This document shows, piece after piece, positions 38,115-46,446 of a DNA stretch of 64,000 nt. Within the stretch, counting starts at the first letter, position 1, and the number at the start of each line of letters is the position of its first letter. The translations under genes were made by a program, and so were the position numbers. Source of the stretch: Chryseolinea soli (GTDB lineage Bacteria; Bacteroidota; Bacteroidia; Cytophagales; Cyclobacteriaceae); NCBI RefSeq assembly GCF_003589925.1, contig NZ_CP032382.1:6262001-6326000 (forward strand), read 5' to 3'. The notes beneath the pieces were generated by a model. That model did not search any database, was not told the origin of the DNA, and saw nothing but the letters and a program-made list of their open reading frames with translations.

Positions 38115-38389
38115 TTGTTCTTGAGGATCCAGCGCATGAGGTTTGTCCACGTAGGATGGTATTGCTCGCGTTTCAGGATGAGGTTCAGCAAGGGCTCGAT
38201 CTTCTTTTTGCCAAACTCAGCGAAGGCCTGCCGCTCCGAAATGCCACGCGCCTGACTCTGAAAGTAGTGGTTGAAGTCTGCTTTCCACGCGCGTAGATTA
38301 AAGGAAAATCGCTGCTCCAGGACTTTCCAGGTCTTCTCCATATGGACCTCTTGAAACTGGCGCGTGATGTCTTGAGGAAGCTTTTCCAT
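38111..38389 (-). CDS. Unrecognised protein, first gene of a two-gene operon
   Basis: A 92-residue helical protein, strongly basic (FGKKKIEPLLNLILKREQY), with several Trp and Phe, no signal peptide and no cysteine. It starts at ATG 38389 and ends in the ATGA overlap with the next gene. The start codon lies inside a dyad, TAACTAA-N5-TTAGTTA, and a TATATTTG box is 25-32 bases upstream, so transcription is probably controlled by a repressor bound at the start. It does not show a helix-turn-helix that I can name. No function is claimed. Confidence 0.7.
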   Translation of the reverse strand: MEKLPQDITRQFQEVHMEKTWKVLEQRFSFNLRAWKADFNHYFQSQARGISERQAFAEFGKKKIEPLLNLILKREQYHPTWTNLMRWILKNK

Positions 38390-38439
38390 AACTAAATACG
38401 TTAGTTAATGGATCAAATATACAAACTAATAAAATTAGT
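38389..38439 (-). promoter_or_regulatory. Promoter with two dyad operators for the two-gene operon
   Basis: The segment holds TAACTAA (38389-38395) N5 TTAGTTA (38401-38407), a TATATTTG box on the minus strand (38414-38421), and ACTAAT (38425-38430) N3 ATTAGT (38434-38439). Both dyads share the word ACTAA/TTAGT and flank the -7 box. Palindromes with this placement usually bind a dimeric repressor; which one is not known. Confidence 0.6.
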
Positions 38440-38530
38440 ATTTACGTGCGGGTGTGATTTATTTTGCCTCTGGAAGCGCAGAAAAAGCCTTTGCACTGAC
38501 TTTGCGTCTTCTGCCCCTCCAAGGTTAAAC

Positions 38531-38956
38531 CTACAGTTTAAAAGCCTGTCGGCCGATAAGTTTCCACTGGCCCTTCTGCTTCTGCCACACCAGCAACACC
38601 CCCAAATTGACCGTCCCAGGCTGACCGTCGTTGTTGGTCTCGCCGCTCAATTTGTGACGCACCAAGGCGAGGTTCTCAGAAACGGTGATGGTCTGGTCGG
38701 CAAGCTCGATCGTTTTAAAGTCCGACTTGCCCGTCACGATGGCGTCTACAAAGGCAGCCTTGTCTTCTATTTTGCCGCTGGAGTGGCCATAGCTCAACGC
38801 ATCGGCCGTGATCTTTTCCAGGGCGGCTTTGTCGGCGTCGACCATGGCTTTGCGCAGGATTTCCACGGCAGCGGCCACGGCTTTCTGGTCAGCGGTTTGT
38901 GCCCGCATTACCAGCGAGCAACCGAATAGCAAAAGAAAAAGGAATGTTCTCTTCAT
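38531..38956 (-). CDS. Exported NTF2-like/SnoaL-like protein (DUF4440 type)
   Basis: A 141-residue protein with a signal peptide (MKRTFLFLLLFGCSLVMRAQ) and a single NTF2-like alpha-beta fold: an N-terminal helix pair AVAAAVEILRKAMVDADKAALEKI, then a curved sheet with ALSYGHSSG, LALVRHKLSGE and VNLGVLLVWQKQKGQWKLIGRQAF. This fits DUF4440-type members of the superfamily. The fold is used for ligand binding or catalysis in many contexts, so a role cannot be given. It follows the unknown two-gene operon upstream and is followed by a symporter gene after 71 bases, all on the minus strand. Confidence 0.82.
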   Translation of the reverse strand: MKRTFLFLLLFGCSLVMRAQTADQKAVAAAVEILRKAMVDADKAALEKITADALSYGHSSGKIEDKAAFVDAIVTGKSDFKTIELADQTITVSENLALVRHKLSGETNNDGQPGTVNLGVLLVWQKQKGQWKLIGRQAFKL

Positions 38957-39027
38957 GGTTGTTTGTATTTAATCAAATGAAAGTTGAAACACGTTGATGA
39001 TCATCGCACTGGGCGCCTGACGTTGTG

Positions 39028-40725
39028 CTATTGCTTCGGGGTGGTTGCGGGCATCACCGTTTGCAACAAGATCGACAACCCGATGACGACGGCACAACCG
39101 ATCAAATTATAGAGCAAGTACGCGATGTCTGTCGCCGCATAGCAATATAAAACAATTCCCTCAGCCACGATCGCCGCCCAAAAAACAGCATGCCCGTGCA
39201 CGCGCTTCACATAGAACGCCGCCAGGAAGATCCCCAATATGGTGCCATAAAAAAGCGATCCCACGATGTTCACGAACTGGATCAGATTTTCGGCAAAGGT
39301 TGCCAGCATGGCGAAGATCATAGCCAACAATGCCCACAACACCGTGAACCACCGCGAAGCTTTCAGATAATGTTCCGCCGGCTTCTCTACCTTGTTCGAG
39401 CGTTTATAAATATCCATGCACGTGGTCGACGCCAGCGCACTCAACTCCCCTGCCATCGACGACATCGCCGCCGAAAACATCACAGCCATCAGTAACCCGA
39501 TGATGCCATGAGGCAAGCTGCTGAGCACAAAGTTGAGAAAGATATAGTCGCGGTCTTGCGTTTTGGCACGAGGGATGGCTTGCGCAATGGTGGCCTTCAC
39601 CGAGTCGCGGATCTCCACCTCCTTGCCTTGTAACAATTTCACCTGGTCGCGCGAAGCATCCACGGCAGTTTCGTCGCCCTCATGGATGGCATTCACCAGT
39701 TTATCTACGGCATCACGCTTCTGAGCATAGATCGCATTGTATTCGCCTTCCAGCGATTGCAAGGTGGCGGCCTGCTCCGTTTTCATGGCCCGGTCTTTCA
39801 ACACACCGTTGTGAAACACGGGAGGCTGCGTGAATAGGTAAAACACATACACCATCACCCCGATAAAGAGAATGATGAATTGCATAGGGATCTTCAACAA
39901 TCCGTTGAAGAGCAACCCCAACCGGCTTTCGGTCACGGAGCTTCCCCCCAGGTAGCGCGCCACCTGTGATTGATCCGTGCCGAAATACGAAAGAAAAAGA
40001 AATGTTCCGGCGATCAGGCCCGACCAGATGTTGTAGCGATCTGCCAGGCTGAAGCGCAGATCCACGAGATTGAGTTTCCCCATTTTGCCCGCGATCTTCA
40101 CCGAGTCGCCAAAAGTGACGTTGTCCGGCAATAGGTTGAAGGCCAATATCCCCGCCAGGATCATCCCGCTCATGATCACGGTCATCTGCTGGCGTTGCGT
40201 GATGCTAACAGCTTTAGAACCGCCCGTGACCACATAGATCACCACCAGGGAGCCGATGAGCATCGTCGTGATGGGAACGGGCCATCCCAAAAGCGTTGAC
40301 AGGATGAGCGACGGCGCAAACAGCGTGATGCCCGCAGAAAGCCCGCGCAACAAAAGAAAAAGTATGGCGGCCAGCCAACGCGTCTTTAAATCAAAACGGG
40401 TTTCCAGGTATTCGTAGGCTGTGAATACTTTCAAGCGATAATAGATGGGCACCATGGTCACGGAAATGATGACCATGGCCAGAGGCAATCCAAAATAAAA
40501 CTGCAGGAAGCGCATGCCGTCCTCGATGGCCTGTCCTGGTGTGGACAGGAACGTGACGGCGCTGGCTTGTGTGGCCATGATGGATACGCCGATCATCCAC
40601 CACTTCATGGCGTTGTCGCCCTTCAGGTAGCCTTCCATGGTCTTGGCGCCTCGCGTGCGCCAAACGCCATACAGCACGATGAAGGCCACGGTTCCTCCCA
40701 GTACAACCCAGTCGAGATAATTCAT
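39028..40725 (-). CDS. Sodium:solute symporter family protein
   Basis: A 565-residue SSS-family inner-membrane transporter of about 13-14 helices. Family signatures are the opening MNYLDWVVLGG, SIMATQASAVTFLSTPGQ, VTGGSKAVSITQRQQ and ADRYNIWSG. Between two helices (about residues 303-390) lies an unusual 90-residue soluble insert of charged helices that could form a coiled coil. ATG at 40725 is used, because it overlaps the TGA of the 39-residue gene upstream (ATGA); an earlier in-frame codon lies outside the homologous region. It belongs to an operon with a PIG-L deacetylase, which suggests uptake of an amino sugar or related product. The substrate is inferred, not shown. Confidence 0.9.
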   Translation of the reverse strand: MNYLDWVVLGGTVAFIVLYGVWRTRGAKTMEGYLKGDNAMKWWMIGVSIMATQASAVTFLSTPGQAIEDGMRFLQFYFGLPLAMVIISVTMVPIYYRLKVFTAYEYLETRFDLKTRWLAAILFLLLRGLSAGITLFAPSLILSTLLGWPVPITTMLIGSLVVIYVVTGGSKAVSITQRQQMTVIMSGMILAGILAFNLLPDNVTFGDSVKIAGKMGKLNLVDLRFSLADRYNIWSGLIAGTFLFLSYFGTDQSQVARYLGGSSVTESRLGLLFNGLLKIPMQFIILFIGVMVYVFYLFTQPPVFHNGVLKDRAMKTEQAATLQSLEGEYNAIYAQKRDAVDKLVNAIHEGDETAVDASRDQVKLLQGKEVEIRDSVKATIAQAIPRAKTQDRDYIFLNFVLSSLPHGIIGLLMAVMFSAAMSSMAGELSALASTTCMDIYKRSNKVEKPAEHYLKASRWFTVLWALLAMIFAMLATFAENLIQFVNIVGSLFYGTILGIFLAAFYVKRVHGHAVFWAAIVAEGIVLYCYAATDIAYLLYNLIGCAVVIGLSILLQTVMPATTPKQ

Positions 40726-40841
40726 GCGAACGATTGGGTTAACCAATAATACAATACCATCTGAACAGCCAGTGCACCCAACACCAGCCAATACCATTGA
40801 CGCCAGGAGTTAAAAACGGGAGGTTTCTCTTCAGGCTGCAT
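40722..40841 (-). CDS. 39-residue single-helix membrane peptide coupled to the symporter
   Basis: A 39-codon frame starting MQPEEKPPVFNSWRQWYW, then a hydrophobic helix (LVLGALAVQMVLYYWLT) to its end. Its TGA overlaps the symporter ATG in ATGA, and it starts 59 bases after the deacetylase stop, so all three are in one operon. Short N-terminal cytoplasmic part plus one helix is the layout of accessory subunits of secondary transporters such as the small partners of some SSS members. An assembly or regulatory role for the symporter is an inference from tight coupling. An ATG further upstream in frame (40904) would run into the deacetylase gene and is rejected. Confidence 0.78.
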   Translation of the reverse strand: MQPEEKPPVFNSWRQWYWLVLGALAVQMVLYYWLTQSFA

Positions 40842-40900
40842 GGTGGTGTATCGGGTTGGTGGAAAATGTTTAGTTGCAGGGACTTCAAAAAAGTAAAGGC

Positions 40901-43429
40901 TCACTTCGCTTTGGTCGAGGACTTGGTCTTCGTCTTTATTTTCGGGCTCTCGGCTTTTTTTGGTTTGCCCATAGACACCAGGTTGGCGAAAAGTTTATAC
41001 GCCCCGGCCACGCCTTCGGGAAGTTCCCGGAAGAAAGACAACCCTGTATAGACATAATATCCTTCGCCATAAGGGGCCACCAGCAGGCTGGCATCTTTTG
41101 GCGTCTCGTTCTTGTCGTTCATGGACAGGATCGCTTCGAACTTTTCGTCCCACTTGCCGGGAAAATACAAGCCCCGCTCCTGCACCCATCCGGTGAAATC
41201 ACGGTCTGTTATTTTATTGGGCGTGTTCAGCACGGCGTGTTCCGGTTTAAGAAAGCGCACGGTAGCATCTTCTTCCGTCACGCGGTCGCGCGAAAGTGTG
41301 AGCGGATAAGGAGCGAATTTGTCGGTTTCCAAATCGTTGTTCACGTTGTACTGCACCACCAGCGTTCCGCCTTGCTTTACATAGTCGAGCAATACCGGCA
41401 TAAAAAAAGGTGCCCGTGTGTTGGTGTTCATGATGCGGACACCCAGCACCACCGCGTCGACGCGTTTCAAATTCTCGGACGTTATTTCTTCGTTCTTCAT
41501 TTCCCACACATCGTACCCCATCGTGCGCAAGCCTGCCGGCACATCGTCACCCGCACCACGGATGTAGGCGATGGTATGTCCTTCTTTTTTCAGGTTGATG
41601 CGCACCAATTTGGCCTGGGCCTTGGGTAGCAAGGTTTGGGTTGGAATATGATCGTAGGCTATCGTCTGCAGGGCCTGGTCGTAGCTTTTACCGTCCACTT
41701 CCGCCACCGCTTTTAGCGTGGAAGTGATCTCGTTGCGCGACGGGTACACCGTGAACATTTTCTCATCCTCTTCTCCGCGCGAAGCCAATGTGAAGGGAAT
41801 CATGGCCGGTTCGGCGCGCCACCCGTCGGGGAGTTGCAGTTTTACATTTCCGGAGAGCGGCTTCTCGCTCGCCGACTTGATCTTCAGCCGGACGTCGCGC
41901 GGGTTTTCGTCGCTAAACACGAGCACGTTGTCGGCAAGATTCACAAACACGGGCGGGACAATTTCAAACGGTCGGGACAATTCTCCTTTTACGGGATCCG
42001 TCCATTTATATTGGAGGGGCTTGGTGACGATCACCGGCTGGCCTTCCACCGTCAGGTGAAAAGCAAAGCTTATGGCCGGATCGTTTTCCGGTTTGCCGAT
42101 CAGGTTGGGATTGGTCACGGTAAACAAACCGACGGTGTGCTCCTTTTGCAACCAATAGGGATCGCTATAGCCGGTGCCGGTGGCCACCGCGTGGTTGCGC
42201 GTGAACACCAGGGACGCGTTGTTTTCCAACGGTTGGTTTAGGGTGGAATCGACACCCAGCCCGGGGCTTTTGATCCCCGACAGGGTGATGGAAACGGGCG
42301 AACGGTTCACCAGTTCAAAGCTCGTCGCAACGTGCTGGCCGGGCGCCACCCAGTATTGGTCGGCCGTTACTTCGATGAACACACCCGCGCAGTCGACGAT
42401 GAGTTGTTCCACTTCTGCCAGTTTTCGATCCCGCCACACGCCCGGTTGCAATGCGGTGATGGCCTGACGGATCTGGAGCAATGCCGCGATGCTGGCGTAA
42501 GGTTTCTCCACGTCAAAGTTTTTGATCACGGCGTCCACCAGGGGTTGTATTTTTTCGCCGCCTTTCAGCCGGCTCCAGGTAGTGTTCACGCCTTCAAAAA
42601 TATCTTTCTCTGCCCGCTCTCCTTTCATGTACTCCAGGAATTCCTGTTGTTGTCCACGCATGCCTTTCGACCCGAAGCCCTGACTTTTGTGTTGGCTCCG
42701 GCTCACGGCCGCGATCTCGGAGAAGGACTCACCCAAAAGCGGGCTGAAGCCGCCCACATTCAGCGTGACGATGCCCGGGGTGTTTTCATTGATGGTCGAG
42801 TTCCACCAACGTCCGGTGTTGGTATATAAACGTTTCACTTGCCAGGTGCCAAATTCGGTGAGCTGCCCCTGAAACATATCGGTCCGTGCCGCAGCCTCGA
42901 ACGCTTCTTGCGCAAGAATGGCCGACGCCGTGTGATGGCCATGCCCGGCGCGCTCGTCCGGTGGAAAGCGCGTGATGATAACGTCGGGTTGATATTGGCG
43001 AAACACTTTCACCACATCGGAAAGGACCTCATTCTTGTTCCAGATGGCGAAGGTTTCGGTGGCAGACTTGGAGAAACCAAAGTCGTTGGCCCGTGTAAAG
43101 AACTGGTGGCCACCATCAATGCGCCGCGCCGCCAGCAATTCCTGCGTGCGGATCAACCCCAACAGGTCTCGAATCTCGGGGCCGATGAGGTTTTGCCCGC
43201 CGTCGCCGCGGGTCATGGACAGATAGGCGGTTTCCACCTGCCGGTCGTTGGCCATGTAGGTGATGATGCGCGTATTTTCGTCGTCGGGATGGGCCGCTAC
43301 GTAGAGCACGGAACCCAACACGTTCAGTTTTTTGAGTTGGGCTTTGATGTGCGCGGCATCCGGTGTGGGCTGTTGTTGGGCAAAGGCTATTGCGGGGACA
43401 AACAAAAGGCAATAAAATAACCTCCTCAT
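40901..43429 (-). CDS. Exported PIG-L family (LmbE-like) deacetylase with long C-terminal region
   Basis: An 842-residue protein. Signal peptide MRRLFYCLLFVPAIAFAQ; PIG-L domain at about 30-230 with the zinc motif AHPDDE and the second ligand region GHGHHTAS, which are the catalytic and metal residues of N-acetyl-glucosaminyl deacetylases. The remaining 600 residues contain beta-sandwich segments, including an NEW3-like stretch and a ThuA/GATase-like segment (YDHIPTQ, YIRGAGDDVP, LDYVKQGGTLVVQYNVN). Such large PIG-L proteins are common in Bacteroidota. Operon with the 39-residue membrane peptide and the symporter suggests N-acetyl-sugar processing outside the membrane followed by uptake. Start at 43429 gives the signal peptide. 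Confidence 0.9.
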   Translation of the reverse strand: MRRLFYCLLFVPAIAFAQQQPTPDAAHIKAQLKKLNVLGSVLYVAAHPDDENTRIITYMANDRQVETAYLSMTRGDGGQNLIGPEIRDLLGLIRTQELLAARRIDGGHQFFTRANDFGFSKSATETFAIWNKNEVLSDVVKVFRQYQPDVIITRFPPDERAGHGHHTASAILAQEAFEAAARTDMFQGQLTEFGTWQVKRLYTNTGRWWNSTINENTPGIVTLNVGGFSPLLGESFSEIAAVSRSQHKSQGFGSKGMRGQQQEFLEYMKGERAEKDIFEGVNTTWSRLKGGEKIQPLVDAVIKNFDVEKPYASIAALLQIRQAITALQPGVWRDRKLAEVEQLIVDCAGVFIEVTADQYWVAPGQHVATSFELVNRSPVSITLSGIKSPGLGVDSTLNQPLENNASLVFTRNHAVATGTGYSDPYWLQKEHTVGLFTVTNPNLIGKPENDPAISFAFHLTVEGQPVIVTKPLQYKWTDPVKGELSRPFEIVPPVFVNLADNVLVFSDENPRDVRLKIKSASEKPLSGNVKLQLPDGWRAEPAMIPFTLASRGEEDEKMFTVYPSRNEITSTLKAVAEVDGKSYDQALQTIAYDHIPTQTLLPKAQAKLVRINLKKEGHTIAYIRGAGDDVPAGLRTMGYDVWEMKNEEITSENLKRVDAVVLGVRIMNTNTRAPFFMPVLLDYVKQGGTLVVQYNVNNDLETDKFAPYPLTLSRDRVTEEDATVRFLKPEHAVLNTPNKITDRDFTGWVQERGLYFPGKWDEKFEAILSMNDKNETPKDASLLVAPYGEGYYVYTGLSFFRELPEGVAGAYKLFANLVSMGKPKKAESPKIKTKTKSSTKAK

Positions 43430-43571
43430 GCGGGTGTCGTGTTGGTGGATGATGCGAATTAACAGAGAAAAATCGATTCGACGCACAGGGATTTATGTAA
43501 CCTTCAGGCGGCCGCACAATGAGCGGTCAAAATCCGACGAATGACAGGCTGGGTATGACGAAGAACCGTTT

Positions 43572-44045
43572 TCAGATCTTCCCGCGCTTTTCGCCGTTCA
43601 CGAGGTAGGTGCCGTCTTCTTCAAAGCGGACCACGATGCGGCTCAGGCTCTTCTTGTCGTCGTCCTGGTAAAGCAGGGTGTATTCATAGGGGCTCACGCG
43701 GTCTTTGATGTCATCGGTGTAGCCCAGTTCCAATTTTAATACGGTGGCGGTGTCGACTTTGCGGTTGAGCATGACCTTTTCGTCATTCTTCACCACGCGT
43801 ACGCGCACTTCGCCTGGTTTCAAGGTCAGGGCTCGCACATTCAGGAACAGGTAAGGCAGCGGCCCCGAGGCTGAGGCCCGGGTCAATTCCTTGTGGGTTT
43901 GTTCCATGTCGACCGTGTTCGGGTCGGGCAACGGGCGCGTGCGAAACTCGAAATTGAGTTTGATCTCAAATTCCTCCTTGGTTTTGTACGGCACCTCTTC
44001 CTGTACAAAAAGGGAAAACGCAAAAAGGAACGTTGCAAATTTCAT
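43572..44045 (-). CDS. Small exported protein of unknown function
   Basis: A 157-residue protein with a short hydrophobic leader (MKFATFLFAFSLFVQ), then a beta-rich charged domain with VRVRVVKNDEKVMLN, YEYTLLYQDDDKKSLSR and VVRFEEDGTYLVNGEKRGKI. I do not recognise a family. It lies 142 bases from the deacetylase on the same strand, without a clear terminator, but with its own possible promoter (TATCTTCG at 44064-44071 on the minus strand, one mismatch). It may belong to the envelope. The gene is well formed; function unknown. Confidence 0.65.
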   Translation of the reverse strand: MKFATFLFAFSLFVQEEVPYKTKEEFEIKLNFEFRTRPLPDPNTVDMEQTHKELTRASASGPLPYLFLNVRALTLKPGEVRVRVVKNDEKVMLNRKVDTATVLKLELGYTDDIKDRVSPYEYTLLYQDDDKKSLSRIVVRFEEDGTYLVNGEKRGKI

Positions 44046-44542
44046 GTCGCCGGTGGTGTTTAACGAAGATAGTGATATTAATGCTCAGGGCCTAGCGCGG
44101 CACCGAGCTCGACACGCGAAAATGAGGAAAGAAACACAAAGTTAACCAAGTATGCGGGAGGGAATTCCCGCGCCAGTGGCAATGTCATGGAACAGGTCAG
44201 CTCACATCACGCGCAACACGTTGAAAAAGGTAAGATCGCCAAGCGTTGGTATGAAAACATAGCGCATAATTTTAATCGACCATAAAAATTTTTCTAAGAA
44301 CCGTTTTGCTGTAATGACGTCGAAAAAAAGAGGAAAGAATAAACCGCCGGTCATCAATTCTTGCCTTCGCAAAAACAGCGTTACGAATAGCAACCCGATA
44401 CCGAGTCGATTAGCGTATTTTTCCGAAGTATTACCCGCTTGCCATCCGCAACTTAAAAATTATCGCCCGCTTATGGTCAAAATGACTTTTTGAAATATCT
44501 TTGGTTCCCATTTAAACCCTACGACCAAACACCCACACTCCC
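44046..44542. other. Intergenic region with promoter for the DUF1080 gene
   Basis: 497 bases. A TATCTTTG box lies at 44496-44503. A 63-codon minus-strand frame at 44202-44393 has no start context or family signal and is not called. No hairpin with a T-tract was seen. Confidence 0.5.
44496..44503 (+). promoter_or_regulatory. -7 box of the DUF1080 gene
   Basis: TATCTTTG, 39 bases before the ATG at 44543. The -33 region is weak. Confidence 0.55.
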
Positions 44543-46396
44543 ATGCTGAAAAGAACTTTCCTCACGCCCCTCCTGCTCTTTGTGTTGTTGAGCGTGGCGT
44601 CGGCGCAAAAGCAGGTCTATAAACTTACGCCTCTCGCCCTCCAGGATCTGTCGGGATTTAAAACGCCCACCAAAAATTGGCAGATCGTGGGTGATGTTTC
44701 GGGAAGCTTCGACAGTCCGACGCTGAAATCACAAAAAGGCGCCGGCGTGCTCCTGAACGACTTCGACGAAGCGCGTTTCAAACCCGAGACCAACCTGTTC
44801 ACAGCGCTCGAACACGGCGACCTGTACTTGTCGCTCGACTTTATGATGCCCAAGGGCTCCAATTCCGGGATCTACCTGATGGGGCGCTACGAAATTCAGC
44901 TCTTTGACAGTTGGGGTGTGAAAGTACCCCACGTGCAGGATTGCGGAAGCATCTACGAGCGTTGGGACGAAGCCCGTCCGGAAGGAAAAAAAGGCTATGA
45001 AGGCCACCCCGCGCGTATCAACGCCAGCCTGGCGCCTGGCTTGTGGCAACATTTGGAGATCGAATTCAACCGCCCCCGCTTTGACGAAAATAAAAAGAAG
45101 ATCACCCCCGCCCGCTTTGTAAAAGTGGTGTTGAACGGCATGGTCATCCACGAGAATATCATCGTCACCGGCCCCACGCGCGCCGCCGCTTTCCAGGACG
45201 AGGTCGCCAAAGGTCCGCTGATGATTCAAGGCGATCATGGTCCGGTAGCGTTTCGCAACATTCAATATGCATTGCTGGATGATTTCAACATCAAACTGAG
45301 CGATGTGCGATATGAGTATTACGAAGGAAGCTTCCAAGACTTCAAACTCACACCGGACGCACTCGTCAGAAAAGGAAGCGCCGAGGCCATCGACGCCAAG
45401 CTGGCCGACAATCCCAACAAACTCGGCCTGGTGTTCACCGGAACACTCGATATCAAAGAGAAATCAGAATATCAATTTATCCTGAAGAAGGTGGGCAAGG
45501 CCAAATTGAACCTCGATGGCCAAGACATTGCCGGGTCCGAAGAATGGTTTGACGATGCCGTGGCGTCCCGAACCCTCGACGTAGGCAAGCATACACTCGT
45601 AGTGACCTATGTGAAAGGCTCTGCCTGGGGGCCAGCCGGTGTAGGCGTGTTCATCGGAAAGACCAACGCACGACCACAGCCTTTGCATTTAGAAAACTCG
45701 CTGCCCGCCATACCGCCGACACCGCTCATCGACGTGAGCGCGGGATTGGAGCCGGAGTTGATCCGCTCCTTCATGTACTACAAAGGGAAAAAGAAAACTC
45801 ATGTGATCTCCGTGGGCGACCCGGCCGGCATCCACTATGCCTACGATCTCGATCAAGCCGCTGTGTTGCAATCCTGGCGGGGCGACTTCCTGAACGTGAC
45901 CGAGATGTGGTATGAACGCGGCGAGCCACAAGTTGCCTCCCCGATGGGCGCACCGGTAATGTTGAGTGGACGATGCCCGCTTGCCCTTGTTGCCGACAAC
46001 AAAGCGGCCCTCCCGGATACGTTGAACGATCGCAAAGACCTGATCTATAAAGGCTACCGCCTCGACGAAAAGCGGTATCCCAAATTCAAATATCAATATG
46101 GAAGCATCACCTTCGAAGACTCCTTTCAACCCGACGCCAACGGCCAGGGCCTAGCGCGCACGCTGACGGTGAGCCAGTTCCCCCAAGGCCAGGTGGTCAT
46201 CGTGCGGTTTGCAGAAGGAAATCAAATCCGGGAGGTTTCCGACAATCTCTATGCTGTGGATGAAGCGTATTATGTTCGCGTCCCCGTCACGGGAAAAACA
46301 AAACCATCGATCAGGGTCAATGGCAATAAAAAAGAATTGGTATTGGAATGGGGCGCACCCCTGTCAACTTCTTTAACCTACACACTGATATGGTAA
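44543..46396 (+). CDS. DUF1080 (3-keto-disaccharide hydrolase-like) and PA14 domain protein
   Basis: A 617-residue secreted protein. Signal peptide to about residue 21 (VASAQ); DUF1080/LamG-like domain at about 30-245 with GSNSGIYLMGRYEIQLFDSW and CGSIYERWDEARPEG, which are its diagnostic segments; a PA14-like beta-barrel at about 255-375 (GLVFTGTLDIKEKSEYQFIL, DVGKHTLVVTY); and a further beta domain to the end. DUF1080 proteins are linked to 3-keto-glycoside hydrolysis in Bacteroidota. The gene is followed, 50 bases on, by a propeller-cupredoxin protein likely to act with it in redox processing of sugars. No active-site assignment is made. Its stop lies close to a possible alternative start of the next gene. 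Confidence 0.9.
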   Translation: MLKRTFLTPLLLFVLLSVASAQKQVYKLTPLALQDLSGFKTPTKNWQIVGDVSGSFDSPTLKSQKGAGVLLNDFDEARFKPETNLFTALEHGDLYLSLDFMMPKGSNSGIYLMGRYEIQLFDSWGVKVPHVQDCGSIYERWDEARPEGKKGYEGHPARINASLAPGLWQHLEIEFNRPRFDENKKKITPARFVKVVLNGMVIHENIIVTGPTRAAAFQDEVAKGPLMIQGDHGPVAFRNIQYALLDDFNIKLSDVRYEYYEGSFQDFKLTPDALVRKGSAEAIDAKLADNPNKLGLVFTGTLDIKEKSEYQFILKKVGKAKLNLDGQDIAGSEEWFDDAVASRTLDVGKHTLVVTYVKGSAWGPAGVGVFIGKTNARPQPLHLENSLPAIPPTPLIDVSAGLEPELIRSFMYYKGKKKTHVISVGDPAGIHYAYDLDQAAVLQSWRGDFLNVTEMWYERGEPQVASPMGAPVMLSGRCPLALVADNKAALPDTLNDRKDLIYKGYRLDEKRYPKFKYQYGSITFEDSFQPDANGQGLARTLTVSQFPQGQVVIVRFAEGNQIREVSDNLYAVDEAYYVRVPVTGKTKPSIRVNGNKKELVLEWGAPLSTSLTYTLIW

Positions 46397-46446
46397 CGCT
46401 TCAAAACATATTCCTCCCCATGCCATCACACAACGGATCCCCTCTT

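Noticed and set aside
40722..40904. Longer 60-residue start for the 39-residue membrane peptide
   Set aside because: It would overlap the end of the deacetylase gene and adds a tail without conserved look; the ATG at 40841 gives a compact peptide.
44202..44393. 63-codon minus-strand frame
   Set aside because: No promoter or family; falls in the spacer with the DUF1080 promoter on the other strand.
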